In this document: piece by piece, positions 51,774-60,086 of the stretch
How positions within the stretch are numbered: position 1 is the stretch's first letter
Layout: each line of letters starts with the position of its first letter
From: Flavobacterium sp.
GTDB taxonomy: Bacteria > Bacteroidota > Bacteroidia > Flavobacteriales > Flavobacteriaceae
NCBI GenBank assembly: GCA_014379405.1
Contig: JACMLU010000004.1
Location: 124,001-188,000, forward strand
Reading direction: 5' to 3'
DNA length: 64,000 bases
Notes under the pieces: model-generated
Database searches by the model: none
Told to the model about the DNA's origin: nothing
Seen by the model: the letters and a program-made list of their open reading frames with translations, nothing else
Made by a program: the position numbers and the translations under genes

Positions 51774-53543
51774 ATGAAAAAAATCTATTTGTTACCCTTA
51801 TTTTTGCTCTTATTTTCTTGTGTCGAAACCAAGCCCACAACAGAACTGTCCAACGATTTGTTTAAAAAAGACATTAGTTTTTTAAAAAAAGAAGTAGTGG
51901 AACTGGAACATCTGGTTCAAAAACAAGCTGCTTCAAACCAAATTCAAAAGCAGTTTTTAAAATCGCACGAAGCATACAAGAAAGTCGAAATTCTAAGCGA
52001 ATATTATTTCCCGACCGTTTCCAAAGCCATCAATGGCCCTGTCTTGGATGAATATGAAATTGACGAAGGCAAAACCGTTCCGCCAGAAGGTTTTCAGGTA
52101 ATCGAAGAATTTATTTTTCCGAAATACAATCTAAAAGATAAATCGGAACTTTTAAATCAATTGGGGATTCTTAAAGCCAATTTGAATCGGCTGGACTTGG
52201 TTTCACAAACGAATACCTTGACCGATTCGCATATTTTTGATGCCATCCGACTGGAAGTTTTTAGAATCGTGACGATGGGAATCACTGGTTTCGATTCGCC
52301 AATAGCACAAAACTCCATTCCCGAAACCTTGGCATCCTTGGAAAGCATTGAATCCTATTGCAAAATTTACTCTCCCGAATTGACTGAGTTACAAACTGCG
52401 ATGTTCACCATCGAAAAAGGAAAAAAATATTTAACGCAACACCAAGATTTCAATTCCTTTGACAGAGCTTATTTTATCAAGGAGATCGTCAATCCGTTGA
52501 GCAAAAGCATTTATCAAGCCCAAACAAAACTGCAAATTCCATTTCTCAAAGAAATGAGAGGTTTAAAATCAACCGCGCAAACTCTTTTCGAAAAAGACGC
52601 TTTCGATGCCGAAGCCTTCTCGGGATTTCCGGATTACAAAACCACTCCCGAAAAAATAAAATTAGGGCAGGAATTATTCAATGACCCCATTTTATCCGGA
52701 ACTAATACGCGTTCTTGCGCTTCCTGCCATCATTCGGACAAAGCATTCACGGACGGACAGGAAAAAGCAATAACAATAAACGGAAAATCTTTGGTAAAAA
52801 GAAATACGCCCACCTTGTCCAACATTGCTTTTCAACGGGCTTTTTTCTCGGATTCCCGTGTGAGTTATCTCGAAGACCAAGCCGTAGCAGTCATCACGAA
52901 CGAAAACGAAATGCACGGTTCGCTGGATAAATCGGCCGAAGCCTTGAAAAAAAACAAAGAATACGTAGCCAAATTTCAGAAGGCTTTTCCGAATAAAGAA
53001 ATCGATGCCTTTGCCATAAAAAATGTTTTGGCTTCCTACATCCGTTCCCTGAGTTCCTATGACGCTAAGTTCGATGGCTATATGCGAAATGACGTGGAAT
53101 TCACAAACGACGAAAAAGCAGGTTTCAATTTATTTGCCGGCAAAGCCAAATGTGCCACTTGCCATTTCATCCCGTTGACCAACGGGACGGTTCCGCCCAA
53201 TTACACCAAATCCGAAAGTGAAGTACTTGGCGTGCCCGACAAACACAACAAACTAGATGCTGATTTAGGTAAATATGAATTGACTAAAGCCGAAATTCAC
53301 AAAAACTCTTTCAAAACACCTACCATCCGAAACATAACACTGACCGCTCCTTACATGCACAACGGAGTATATAAAACACTGGAAGAAGTCATCAATTTTT
53401 ATAACGAAGGCGGCGGAAGAGGTCTTGGTTTTAAATTAGAAAATCAAACCCTGCCCGAAGACAAACTGAATTTAACCGAGCAGGAAAAAAAACAGCTCAT
53501 TGCTTTTATGAAAACCTTGACCGACAAGAAATACAAGTATTAA
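51774..53543 (+). CDS. Di-haem cytochrome c peroxidase with N-terminal imelysin-like domain
   Basis: 589 aa lipoprotein (lipobox LFSC, Cys16). Residues about 25-260 are helical and resemble imelysin/ICMP-type iron-regulated domains (SHEAYKKVEILSEYYFPT, AINGPVLDEYE). The C-terminal part (about 285-585) is a CcpA/MauG-type domain with two haem c sites, C315-x2-C318-H319 (RSCASCHHS) and C460-x2-C463-H464 (AKCATCHF); the distal methionine/histidine candidates include APYMHNGVYKTL near the end. It would reduce hydrogen peroxide or oxidise a protein substrate in the periplasm. Similar imelysin-MauG fusions are linked with metal handling. It is likely in an operon with the PhoX-like gene. Confidence 0.85.
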   Translation: MKKIYLLPLFLLLFSCVETKPTTELSNDLFKKDISFLKKEVVELEHLVQKQAASNQIQKQFLKSHEAYKKVEILSEYYFPTVSKAINGPVLDEYEIDEGKTVPPEGFQVIEEFIFPKYNLKDKSELLNQLGILKANLNRLDLVSQTNTLTDSHIFDAIRLEVFRIVTMGITGFDSPIAQNSIPETLASLESIESYCKIYSPELTELQTAMFTIEKGKKYLTQHQDFNSFDRAYFIKEIVNPLSKSIYQAQTKLQIPFLKEMRGLKSTAQTLFEKDAFDAEAFSGFPDYKTTPEKIKLGQELFNDPILSGTNTRSCASCHHSDKAFTDGQEKAITINGKSLVKRNTPTLSNIAFQRAFFSDSRVSYLEDQAVAVITNENEMHGSLDKSAEALKKNKEYVAKFQKAFPNKEIDAFAIKNVLASYIRSLSSYDAKFDGYMRNDVEFTNDEKAGFNLFAGKAKCATCHFIPLTNGTVPPNYTKSESEVLGVPDKHNKLDADLGKYELTKAEIHKNSFKTPTIRNITLTAPYMHNGVYKTLEEVINFYNEGGGRGLGFKLENQTLPEDKLNLTEQEKKQLIAFMKTLTDKKYKY

Positions 53544-53625
53544 TTTTGAAAGTATACATAAAAGCTTAAATCCGTAGTAGTTTTATGTTTTTAGATTATT
53601 TTCAAAACTTCATTACAACCCATAA

Positions 53626-53660
53626 AAAAAGACTGTCCTAGCTAGAACAGTCTTTTTTTT
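53626..53660. terminator. Bidirectional terminator
   Basis: AAAAAGACTGT and ACAGTCTTTTT around CCTAGCTAGA, between convergent genes. Confidence 0.8.
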
Positions 53661-53678
53661 TGTCTTTACGAAATTGAC

Positions 53679-53993
53679 TTATGCCGCAAACAAGTTTGGT
53701 TTTAGGAAATCGTATAAAATCTGGTCGTAAGGATTCAAATCGCCAATTGTTTTTTCTGACGCAGCATCAAACGCGATGTGATTGTGTTTTTTGAACAAGT
53801 AAATTTCTCTTAAACAATTCGACAAACTTTGGTGAATTTCTGTCGTAAAAAGAGGCACTTGATTAGATCCATTGTCACCCACATATAAAAAAAGTTCATA
53901 ATTAGAACTCGTCTTCGACAAATTACCGCCGTTGATTTTTATGGTTAATTTTGTCGATTTTCCATCTTTTTTACCTTGATACTGTACTACCAT
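53679..53993 (-). CDS. Conserved hypothetical protein, 104 aa
   Basis: Small soluble protein beginning MVVQYQGKKDGKSTKLTIKINGGNLS and containing YELFLYVGDNGSNQVPLFTTEIHQSLSNCLREIYLFKKHNH. No known domain is recognised. A start at 53993 is the only ATG available. Its position on the moeA side of the region, with its own terminator, does not give a functional clue. Confidence 0.6.
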   Translation of the reverse strand: MVVQYQGKKDGKSTKLTIKINGGNLSKTSSNYELFLYVGDNGSNQVPLFTTEIHQSLSNCLREIYLFKKHNHIAFDAASEKTIGDLNPYDQILYDFLKPNLFAA

Positions 53994-54156
53994 ACTGATT
54001 GATTTTAAAATATTATTGAAATTGATTTTATAGCTTCAACTTTAATCGTTGAATTCTATGCTAAATTTATATAAAAAAAAGAAACTGATACAATAATAGC
54101 ACTTAAATTTAACAAATTAATTGACATTTGAATGAACCTTTCTTATTGAACTACAT

Positions 54157-54185
54157 CTTTGTCAAAGTTTGAAACTTTGACAAAG
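54157..54185. repeat. Palindrome CTTTGTCAAAGTTT / AAACTTTGACAAAG
   Basis: Perfect 14-bp arms with one central base, 30 bases beyond the moeA stop. Word style as in other intergenic palindromes of this window. Lacks a U run. Confidence 0.7.
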
Positions 54186-54214
54186 CTTCTTATGATTTAG
54201 ACCACCAAAATTCC

Positions 54215-55384
54215 CTACAACAAATACACTTCCACTTTATCGCCTTTCTTCAATTCATAAGTTCCATCGGGTACATAAACCAATCCGTTGGAAACCGCAA
54301 AAGAATTCAGCATCGAAGAAGCTTGATGCGACAAAACATTCGCTTCATCGTTGACAATATTGGCTTTCAAAAACTGGCTGCGAGTATTTCGAACCGAATA
54401 ATCGTGCGCAATCGAAATTGGTTTGGACTGATTGTAATTGGGCGATTTTCCAGAAAGTATCGAAAGGGTGGGCAACACATACACATAGAAACAAGTCAAT
54501 GCCGCCGCAGGATTTCCGGGCAAGGCAAAAACTATTTTGTCTTTTGTTTTTCCGGCAAACAAAGGTTTCCCAGGCTTCTGGTTGACTTTGTAAAAAAGGG
54601 TTTCAACGTCCAATTCTCTTAAAGCACGAGCTACAAAATCATAATCTCCCACGGAAATTCCGCCGGAAACCAAGACCACGTCATTGGCCGACAATGCTTC
54701 TGAAAGTTTGTTTTTGGTGTTTTCAAAATCATCGTTGACTTCATACAAAGTTACGGCTTCAAAATACGCTTCATTCAAAGCCGATTCCAACATAATGCCG
54801 TTGCTTTCATAGACTTTTCCATATTCCAAAGACTCGCCTGGTTTCGTTAATTCGTTTCCGGTTACGACAATTCCAACATTGGGTTTCTTGAAAACTGTTG
54901 CAGAAGTGAATCCCAATCCTGCCAGAAATCCGATGGCGGCAGCGTTGAGCAAAGTTCCTTTTTCCAATGCCAATTCACCAACCGAAATTTGTTCACCAAC
55001 AGGTCTTACATTCGTTTCCGGTTTAACGGGTTCTTGAAGATACAATTGACCGTCTTTTTCGGAAACCAATTCAATTTGGATCACCGCTTGTGCCGAATCC
55101 GGAACGGCAGCTCCCGTGAATATTTTCAGGGCTTGACCGGGTAATAATTCTACAATATGGGAATCGCCGGCCTTGATTTCACCAATGATTTCATACTCCA
55201 ATCCATCAAAAAGACAAAGCGCATAACCATCCATCGCCGATTGTCGGAATGGAGGCATATTAATAGGAGAGAAAATAGACTCGGCCAAAATATGTTTTCG
55301 GGCTTGAATCAACGAATATTCTACTTGTTGCAAAGTCGGCAAATTATTTTGTAAAATAGTGAAAGCGTCTTGAACTGAAATCAT
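54215..55384 (-). CDS. moeA: Molybdopterin molybdenumtransferase MoeA
   Basis: 389 aa, normal length. MoeA inserts molybdate into adenylylated molybdopterin, the last common step of Moco synthesis. It has the four-domain layout: N-terminal lasso (SVQDAFTILQNNLP), domain II insert, the MogA-like core (VGIVVTGNEL, KPG..GKVYESNG, VLVSGGISVGDYDF) and the C-terminal beta domain. It is separated from the Moco operon by 45 kb; its 67-base upstream region has no ModE-like box, so it may be under different control. Confidence 0.95.
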   Translation of the reverse strand: MISVQDAFTILQNNLPTLQQVEYSLIQARKHILAESIFSPINMPPFRQSAMDGYALCLFDGLEYEIIGEIKAGDSHIVELLPGQALKIFTGAAVPDSAQAVIQIELVSEKDGQLYLQEPVKPETNVRPVGEQISVGELALEKGTLLNAAAIGFLAGLGFTSATVFKKPNVGIVVTGNELTKPGESLEYGKVYESNGIMLESALNEAYFEAVTLYEVNDDFENTKNKLSEALSANDVVLVSGGISVGDYDFVARALRELDVETLFYKVNQKPGKPLFAGKTKDKIVFALPGNPAAALTCFYVYVLPTLSILSGKSPNYNQSKPISIAHDYSVRNTRSQFLKANIVNDEANVLSHQASSMLNSFAVSNGLVYVPDGTYELKKGDKVEVYLL

Positions 55385-55470
55385 GGGATTTTATTTAAGA
55401 TTCAAAAATACAATTCAAAATTCATTTATATCCACTCAAAATAAAAAAGACAGATCAAATAAAATAATTA

Positions 55471-55602
55471 GACACGAATTGCACCAATTATCACAAATTA
55501 AAAATCATCTTAAAATTAAATTACACCAATTTCATTCTGCCTTAGGCAGATTAGTGAAATTAAAGCAACTATTTTTCGTGTAAATTGGTGAAATTCGTGT
55601 GA
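55471..55602. repeat. Intergenic word palindrome (CACGAATT / AATTCGTG)
   Basis: Words CACGAATTGCACCAATT, TCACAAATT and CACCAATTTCA on the left and GTGTAAATTGGTGAAATTCGTGTG on the right, pairing imperfectly. The 307-base gap 55385-55691 between moeA and the hemerythrin gene contains this element and no gene; the small GCCTTAGGC palindrome at 55549-55557 is inside it. Confidence 0.65.
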
Positions 55603-55691
55603 AATTCCAATGATATTTACCAATAAAAAAGACTGCGATAAATAAATACCACAGCCTTTCAATCGAATTAGTTAACTCTTATATTTCTATT

Positions 55692-56657
55692 CTATTTCCA
55701 ATCCAGCAATCGTTGTTCGCCTTCAATATTTTTGATATCGGTGATGTCTTGCGATAATTCAATCACGCCTTTATAATTTTTATCGGCATCACGCACAGCA
55801 AAATAGCGAATGTAAATCAGACGTTCTTTGAAATTAATCCAAAACGAAGCTTCATTTTGAGTGCCATTTTTGAAACTCTCAATGATTTTGAGCACCGTTC
55901 CCACACTTTTGGGCGGATGACAAAACTTCACCTCACGACCAATGATTCCGGCACTTCTAGGAAAAACACGTTCTTCTCCGCGGTTGTAGAAAATCACTTT
56001 GTCGTTTTCGTCCACAAAAGTCAAATCTAAAGGCATCGTTTTCAAAAGCAGATTCACTTGCTCCACCGTCATATAGCCTTCGTCATAATGCGAAGTGTTT
56101 TCAGTTGAAAATGTCATTTCTCTTTTGGTAAAATCCAGACTTGGATGAATGTATTCCAGGGCTGGAAATGGAGCCGGTGTTTCAGGCAACATCCAACCTA
56201 TTTCCTCTTCGCCTTTTCGCATCGCAATCCAATCTTCTTCAGAAAGCATATTCAAGGAATTGGGAAACAAAACCATGTCTTCGGTATTCATCAATCGATT
56301 AATTCCATCTACCAAAAATGGTGTGTCCGAATTAATCTTGTCAAATTCCTTGGCATCCATATTTTTGCGCAACAATCGAAATTGTTCTCTCAAATTATCG
56401 TGAAAAGACCACATTCCTTGCGAAGGTCCATTCCAGCCTTTTTTTTCCAAAAACGGAAAAAGCTGATTTTCTTTTCGGGCAAAACGTTTTTCTATAGTTT
56501 GAAGTTGGTTGAAAATATTAGTGTATTTCTGAAATTCAGATTTGGCATCCACGGCCAACAATTCTCCCAAAAGTGAATTGATAATTTCTTTTTCATGGTA
56601 ATAAACACTCACCGGATGTCCTTCGGGTAGTGATGTTGTATTTAAGGTATAGTTCAT
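55692..56657 (-). CDS. Hemerythrin-like / PAS-domain protein (DUF438-type)
   Basis: 321 aa, soluble. Residues about 10-150 form a four-helix hemerythrin-like bundle with HPVSVYYHEKEII, FARKENQLFPFLEKKG, SFHDNLREQFRLLRKN and TEDMVLFPNSL, giving histidines and glutamates for a di-iron site. The second part (about 205-315) is a PAS domain (LDLTFVDENDKVIFYNRGEERVFPRS, GREVKFCHPPKSVGTVLKII). Such proteins sense or repair in response to oxygen or nitric oxide; the function here is inferred. It is divergent from ric with a 312-base shared region. Confidence 0.85.
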   Translation of the reverse strand: MNYTLNTTSLPEGHPVSVYYHEKEIINSLLGELLAVDAKSEFQKYTNIFNQLQTIEKRFARKENQLFPFLEKKGWNGPSQGMWSFHDNLREQFRLLRKNMDAKEFDKINSDTPFLVDGINRLMNTEDMVLFPNSLNMLSEEDWIAMRKGEEEIGWMLPETPAPFPALEYIHPSLDFTKREMTFSTENTSHYDEGYMTVEQVNLLLKTMPLDLTFVDENDKVIFYNRGEERVFPRSAGIIGREVKFCHPPKSVGTVLKIIESFKNGTQNEASFWINFKERLIYIRYFAVRDADKNYKGVIELSQDITDIKNIEGEQRLLDWK

Positions 56658-56809
56658 TATAAGGTTTCTTTATTTTATATTGTTTGACACTACAAAGTTC
56701 GTTTCAAAATATGGGGTTGCTTATGATTCCAATCATACTCAAAAAAATGTTTTTTATATAAAATTGCAGTGTCCTAAAAACCCTTTTAAAGGACTTCCTC
56801 GAACTTTAG

Positions 56810-56837
56810 TTTCTTATCAACAGATGTTGATAAGAAA
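56810..56837. promoter_or_regulatory. 28-bp perfect palindrome, candidate operator between the hemerythrin and ric genes
   Basis: Arms TTTCTTATCAACA and TGTTGATAAGAAA separated by only GA, so a protein-binding site is more likely than a hairpin. It lies 133 bases upstream of the ric ATG. The regulator is not known; the Rrf2 protein at the end of the cluster is a candidate. Confidence 0.55.
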
Positions 56838-56854
56838 ATGAAAATAAAACTGGA

Positions 56855-56872
56855 ATATGATATAAATCATAT
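56855..56872. promoter_or_regulatory. 18-bp palindrome, second candidate operator
   Basis: ATATGAT and ATCATAT with a 4-nt ATAA spacer, 98 bases before ric. Two different palindromes in one divergent promoter region suggest two regulators. The gap 56658-56969 contains these sites and an imperfect GTCCT / AGGAC hairpin (56771-56793) and no gene. Confidence 0.45.
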
Positions 56873-56969
56873 AAAATACGATTAAAAACTTGTAAAATTA
56901 TAGTCCGTTAAATAGAGGCCTAATCGACTATAACTTATTACTATTGAACCTCTTAAAAAATAACAAAAC

Positions 56970-57701
56970 ATGGAAACATTAGAAAAAAACACGATTGGAG
57001 AATTTGTTGCTCAAGATTTCAGAACAGCAGCCATTTTCTCGAAATATGGAATTGATTTTTGCTGCAAAGGACACCGAACCATCGAAGAAGTATGCCAAAT
57101 AAAAAATATAAACGAAACTGATTTATTGGAAGAATTAAACACTGTGATGGATCTAAAACACGACTATGGAGTAGATTTTAATTCGTGGCCATTGGATTTA
57201 TTGGTGATCTATATCGAGAAAACACACCATCGCTATATTGAAGAAAAAACTCCTGTAATTCTCCAATATTTAGATAAATTATGCAGCGGGCACGGAAGTA
57301 ATCACCCTGAATTATTCCAAATCAATGAACTATTTATGGAATGCGCAGGAGAATTGGCTCAACACATGAAAAAAGAAGAATTGATTTTGTTTCCATTCGT
57401 TAAAAAAATGATGGGTGCCACAAAAAGTCACGATTCTATTGAGCCCCCACATTTTGGAACCGTAAACAATCCCATCACGATGATGATGGAAGAACATGAT
57501 AACGAGGGAGAACGTTTCCGCACTATTGGATCTTTGACCAACAATTACACGCCACCAGTAGATGCTTGCAACACCTACAGAGTAACTTTTGCGATGTTGG
57601 AAGAGTTCGAGCAAGATTTACACAAACACATTCATTTAGAAAACAATATTTTGTTTCCAAAAGCAAAAGCATTGGAGAAATTTTTCTCGGACAAAGAATA
57701 A
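56970..57701 (+). CDS. ric: Iron-sulfur cluster repair di-iron protein Ric (YtfE/ScdA)
   Basis: 243 aa. Ric repairs Fe-S clusters damaged by nitric oxide or oxygen. The N-terminal DUF542 domain has the conserved pair C31-C32 (GIDFCCKGHRTIEEVC), and the C-terminal hemerythrin domain binds a di-iron centre through H-x-H/E residues (KTHHRYIEE, HMKKEELILFPF, EEHDNEGERF, LHKHIHLENNILFP). Length is typical. It is followed after 45 bases by nrdD, suggesting a transcript with the anaerobic ribonucleotide reductase genes. Confidence 0.94.
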   Translation: METLEKNTIGEFVAQDFRTAAIFSKYGIDFCCKGHRTIEEVCQIKNINETDLLEELNTVMDLKHDYGVDFNSWPLDLLVIYIEKTHHRYIEEKTPVILQYLDKLCSGHGSNHPELFQINELFMECAGELAQHMKKEELILFPFVKKMMGATKSHDSIEPPHFGTVNNPITMMMEEHDNEGERFRTIGSLTNNYTPPVDACNTYRVTFAMLEEFEQDLHKHIHLENNILFPKAKALEKFFSDKE

Positions 57702-57746
57702 AAAAAATAAAATAAAAAAACATATAACCACTAATCATCAATAACT

Positions 57747-59858
57747 ATGGAAAAATACGTCATCAAAAGAAACGGGGACTATAAACCGTTTGAAAGTTTT
57801 AAAATAGAAGATGCTATCGCAAAATGTTTCAGCAGCGTCACCACTGCATTTGATGAAAGTATTTTTAAAAACGTAATCAAAGGATTGCATGCCAAGGACA
57901 CATGGGCGGTGGAAGAAATTCAGGATTTAATCGAGAAAAACCTTTTCGAAAAAGAGTATTTCGAAGTGATGCGTTCCTTTATGCTGTATCGTCACACTCG
58001 AAAATTGCAACGGGAACACATAGATGGCTTGAACGAAGACACCACTTATGTGGACAGTTCACAAACCATCTCGGAATATGTTGAGCAAACGGATTGGCGC
58101 ATCAATGCCAATGCCAATACTTCTTATTCAAATGCGGGTTTGGTCAATAATGTAGCTGGAAAAATCATTGCCAATTATTGGCTGGACAAAGTTTACACCA
58201 AAGAAGAAGGCTATGCGCATAGAAATGGCGACATCCACATTCACGATTTAGATTGCTTGACTGGGTATTGTGCCGGTTGGAGTTTGCGTGTTTTGCTCAA
58301 CGAAGGTTTCAACGGGATTCGCGGTCGTGTGGAAAGCAAACCACCTTCACATTTCAGGGAAGCTTTGGGACAAATGGCGAATTTTCTAGGAATTTTACAA
58401 AGCGAATGGGCTGGTGCACAAGCCTTCAGCTCTTTTGACACCTATTTGGCACCTTATGTCTTCAAGGATGATTTGTCCTTTGACGATGTCTTGAAAGCCG
58501 TTCGAAGCTTTGTTTATAATTTGAATGTTCCTGCTCGTTGGGGACAATCTCCTTTTACGAATATCACTCTGGATTGGGTAGTTCCAGAAGATTTGAAAAC
58601 CCAAATCCCGACGAAAAACAACTTGCATTTCTTTGAAAACAATTTCAATTATGACCTTTTGGTAAGAGCCCAAGAACGTGGCGTTAATAATGTCACCGAT
58701 TTGCGTTACGAACATTTTCAAAAAGAAATGAACCTCATCAACAAAGCCTATTACACCGTAATGACCGAAGGCGATGCCAACGGACAGCCTTTTACCTTCC
58801 CGATTCCAACGGTGAATATCACCGAAGAATTTGATTGGGATGGCGAAAACACCGACTTACTTTTCGAAAATACGGCAAAAATTGGTTCTTCCTATTTCCA
58901 GAATTTTATTGGAAGCCAATATAAATTGGATGAAAACGGCTGTAAAGTAGAAAATGAAAATGCTTATAAACCCAATGCTGTTCGCAGTATGTGCTGTCGT
59001 TTGCAATTGGATTTGCGTGAATTATTGAAACGTGGAAACGGACTTTTTGGGAGTGCCGAAATGACGGGAAGTATTGGAGTCGTGACCATCAATATGGCGC
59101 GATTAGGCTATTTATACAGAGGAAACGAAGCAGAGTTATACAAACAATTGGACAAATTATTATACATCGCCAAATCGACTTTGGAGAAAAAACGGGTGTT
59201 CATCCAGGAAATGTACGACCGCGGTTTGTATCCTTATACCAAACGCTATTTGCAGCATTTCAGAAACCACTTTTCGACCATTGGCGTAAACGGAATCAAC
59301 GAAATGATTGTCAATTTTACCGGAAAACAGGACACGGTAACTTCATCAACAGGAATTCAGTTTGCTTCTGATATTTTGGAGCATATTCGCGGTCGAATGA
59401 AAGAATTTCAGGAAGCCACAGGAAATTTATACAATCTCGAGGCCACGCCAGCCGAAGGAACAACCTATCGTTTTGCCAAAGAAGACAAAAAACGTTTCCA
59501 AAATATTTTTCAAGCCGGGCAAGATGACAATATCTATTACACCAACAGTTCCCAGATTCCAGTAGATCACACCGAAGATCCATTTGAAGCCTTGATTTTG
59601 CAAGACGAATTGCAATGCAAATACACTGGCGGAACAGTTTTACACTTGTATATGAGTGAAAAAATCAGTTCACCAGAAGCATGTAAACAGTTTGTCAAAA
59701 AGGTATTGTCCAGTTTCAAATTGCCTTACATCACAGTAACGCCCGTGTTTAGTGTTTGTCCCGTTCATGGTTATTTGAATGGAGAACATGAATATTGCCC
59801 GAAATGTGATGAAACTTTAATCAAACTAGACGATAAAAACTTAAAAACAATCAATTAA
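57747..59858 (+). CDS. nrdD: Anaerobic ribonucleoside-triphosphate reductase NrdD, chain ending before the glycyl-radical domain
   Basis: 703 aa. The ATP-cone allosteric domain occupies residues 1-92 (VIKRNGDYKPFESFKIEDAI). The ten-stranded barrel follows, with GDIHIHDLDCLTGYCAGWSL, the active-site cysteine region RSMCCRLQLDLRELLKRGNGLFG and the TFPIPTVNITEEFDW loop. The C-terminus has the zinc motif VCPVHGYLNGEHEYCPKC and stops 17 residues later at TIN. A normal NrdD continues for about 30-40 residues that carry the glycyl radical (RVxGY); these are absent here and instead encoded by a separate ORF at 60087. The reaction is reduction of ribonucleoside triphosphates to deoxynucleotides without oxygen. 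Confidence 0.93.
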   Translation: MEKYVIKRNGDYKPFESFKIEDAIAKCFSSVTTAFDESIFKNVIKGLHAKDTWAVEEIQDLIEKNLFEKEYFEVMRSFMLYRHTRKLQREHIDGLNEDTTYVDSSQTISEYVEQTDWRINANANTSYSNAGLVNNVAGKIIANYWLDKVYTKEEGYAHRNGDIHIHDLDCLTGYCAGWSLRVLLNEGFNGIRGRVESKPPSHFREALGQMANFLGILQSEWAGAQAFSSFDTYLAPYVFKDDLSFDDVLKAVRSFVYNLNVPARWGQSPFTNITLDWVVPEDLKTQIPTKNNLHFFENNFNYDLLVRAQERGVNNVTDLRYEHFQKEMNLINKAYYTVMTEGDANGQPFTFPIPTVNITEEFDWDGENTDLLFENTAKIGSSYFQNFIGSQYKLDENGCKVENENAYKPNAVRSMCCRLQLDLRELLKRGNGLFGSAEMTGSIGVVTINMARLGYLYRGNEAELYKQLDKLLYIAKSTLEKKRVFIQEMYDRGLYPYTKRYLQHFRNHFSTIGVNGINEMIVNFTGKQDTVTSSTGIQFASDILEHIRGRMKEFQEATGNLYNLEATPAEGTTYRFAKEDKKRFQNIFQAGQDDNIYYTNSSQIPVDHTEDPFEALILQDELQCKYTGGTVLHLYMSEKISSPEACKQFVKKVLSSFKLPYITVTPVFSVCPVHGYLNGEHEYCPKCDETLIKLDDKNLKTIN

Positions 59859-59876
59859 CAATAAAGAATAAATACA

Positions 59877-60065
59877 ATGAAAACAATTTACGACAATCAG
59901 TACCTGAAAGAAAACCAACATTTGAGAACCAAATGCATAGTGTATATGCCAATGTTTAGCATTTGTTCGGTTCACGGTTATATGAATGGCGAACATGAAT
60001 ATTGCCCGAAATGTGATGAGACCTTAATTAAATTAGATGATAAAATCTTAAAATCAATTAACTAA
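59877..60065 (+). CDS. Chimeric duplicate of nrdD tail and glycyl-radical ORF head
   Basis: 62 aa. Residues 9-23 (LKENQHLRTKCIVY region) match the head of the next ORF, while residues 26-62 (MFSICSVHGYMNGEHEYCPKCDETLIKLDDKILKSIN) repeat the last 37 residues of NrdD at about 84 % identity, including the zinc cysteines. The DNA copy AGAAAACCAACATTTGAGA (start 59910) is also in the next ORF. It is in frame with NrdD, separated by stop codons. A tandem duplication of the region spanning the NrdD end and the start of the radical subunit gene explains it. Whether it is expressed or folded is unknown. Confidence 0.7.
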   Translation: MKTIYDNQYLKENQHLRTKCIVYMPMFSICSVHGYMNGEHEYCPKCDETLIKLDDKILKSIN

Positions 60066-60086
60066 CACTAAAATTATTAAAATAAT

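Noticed and set aside
54157..54185. moeA terminator
   Set aside because: Perfect palindrome but no U run on the minus strand; listed as a repeat instead.
56810..56837. FNR or NsrR box
   Set aside because: The half-sites are in the wrong order and spacing for FNR (TTGAT-N4-ATCAA), and the sequence lacks the NsrR pattern; kept only as an unassigned palindrome.
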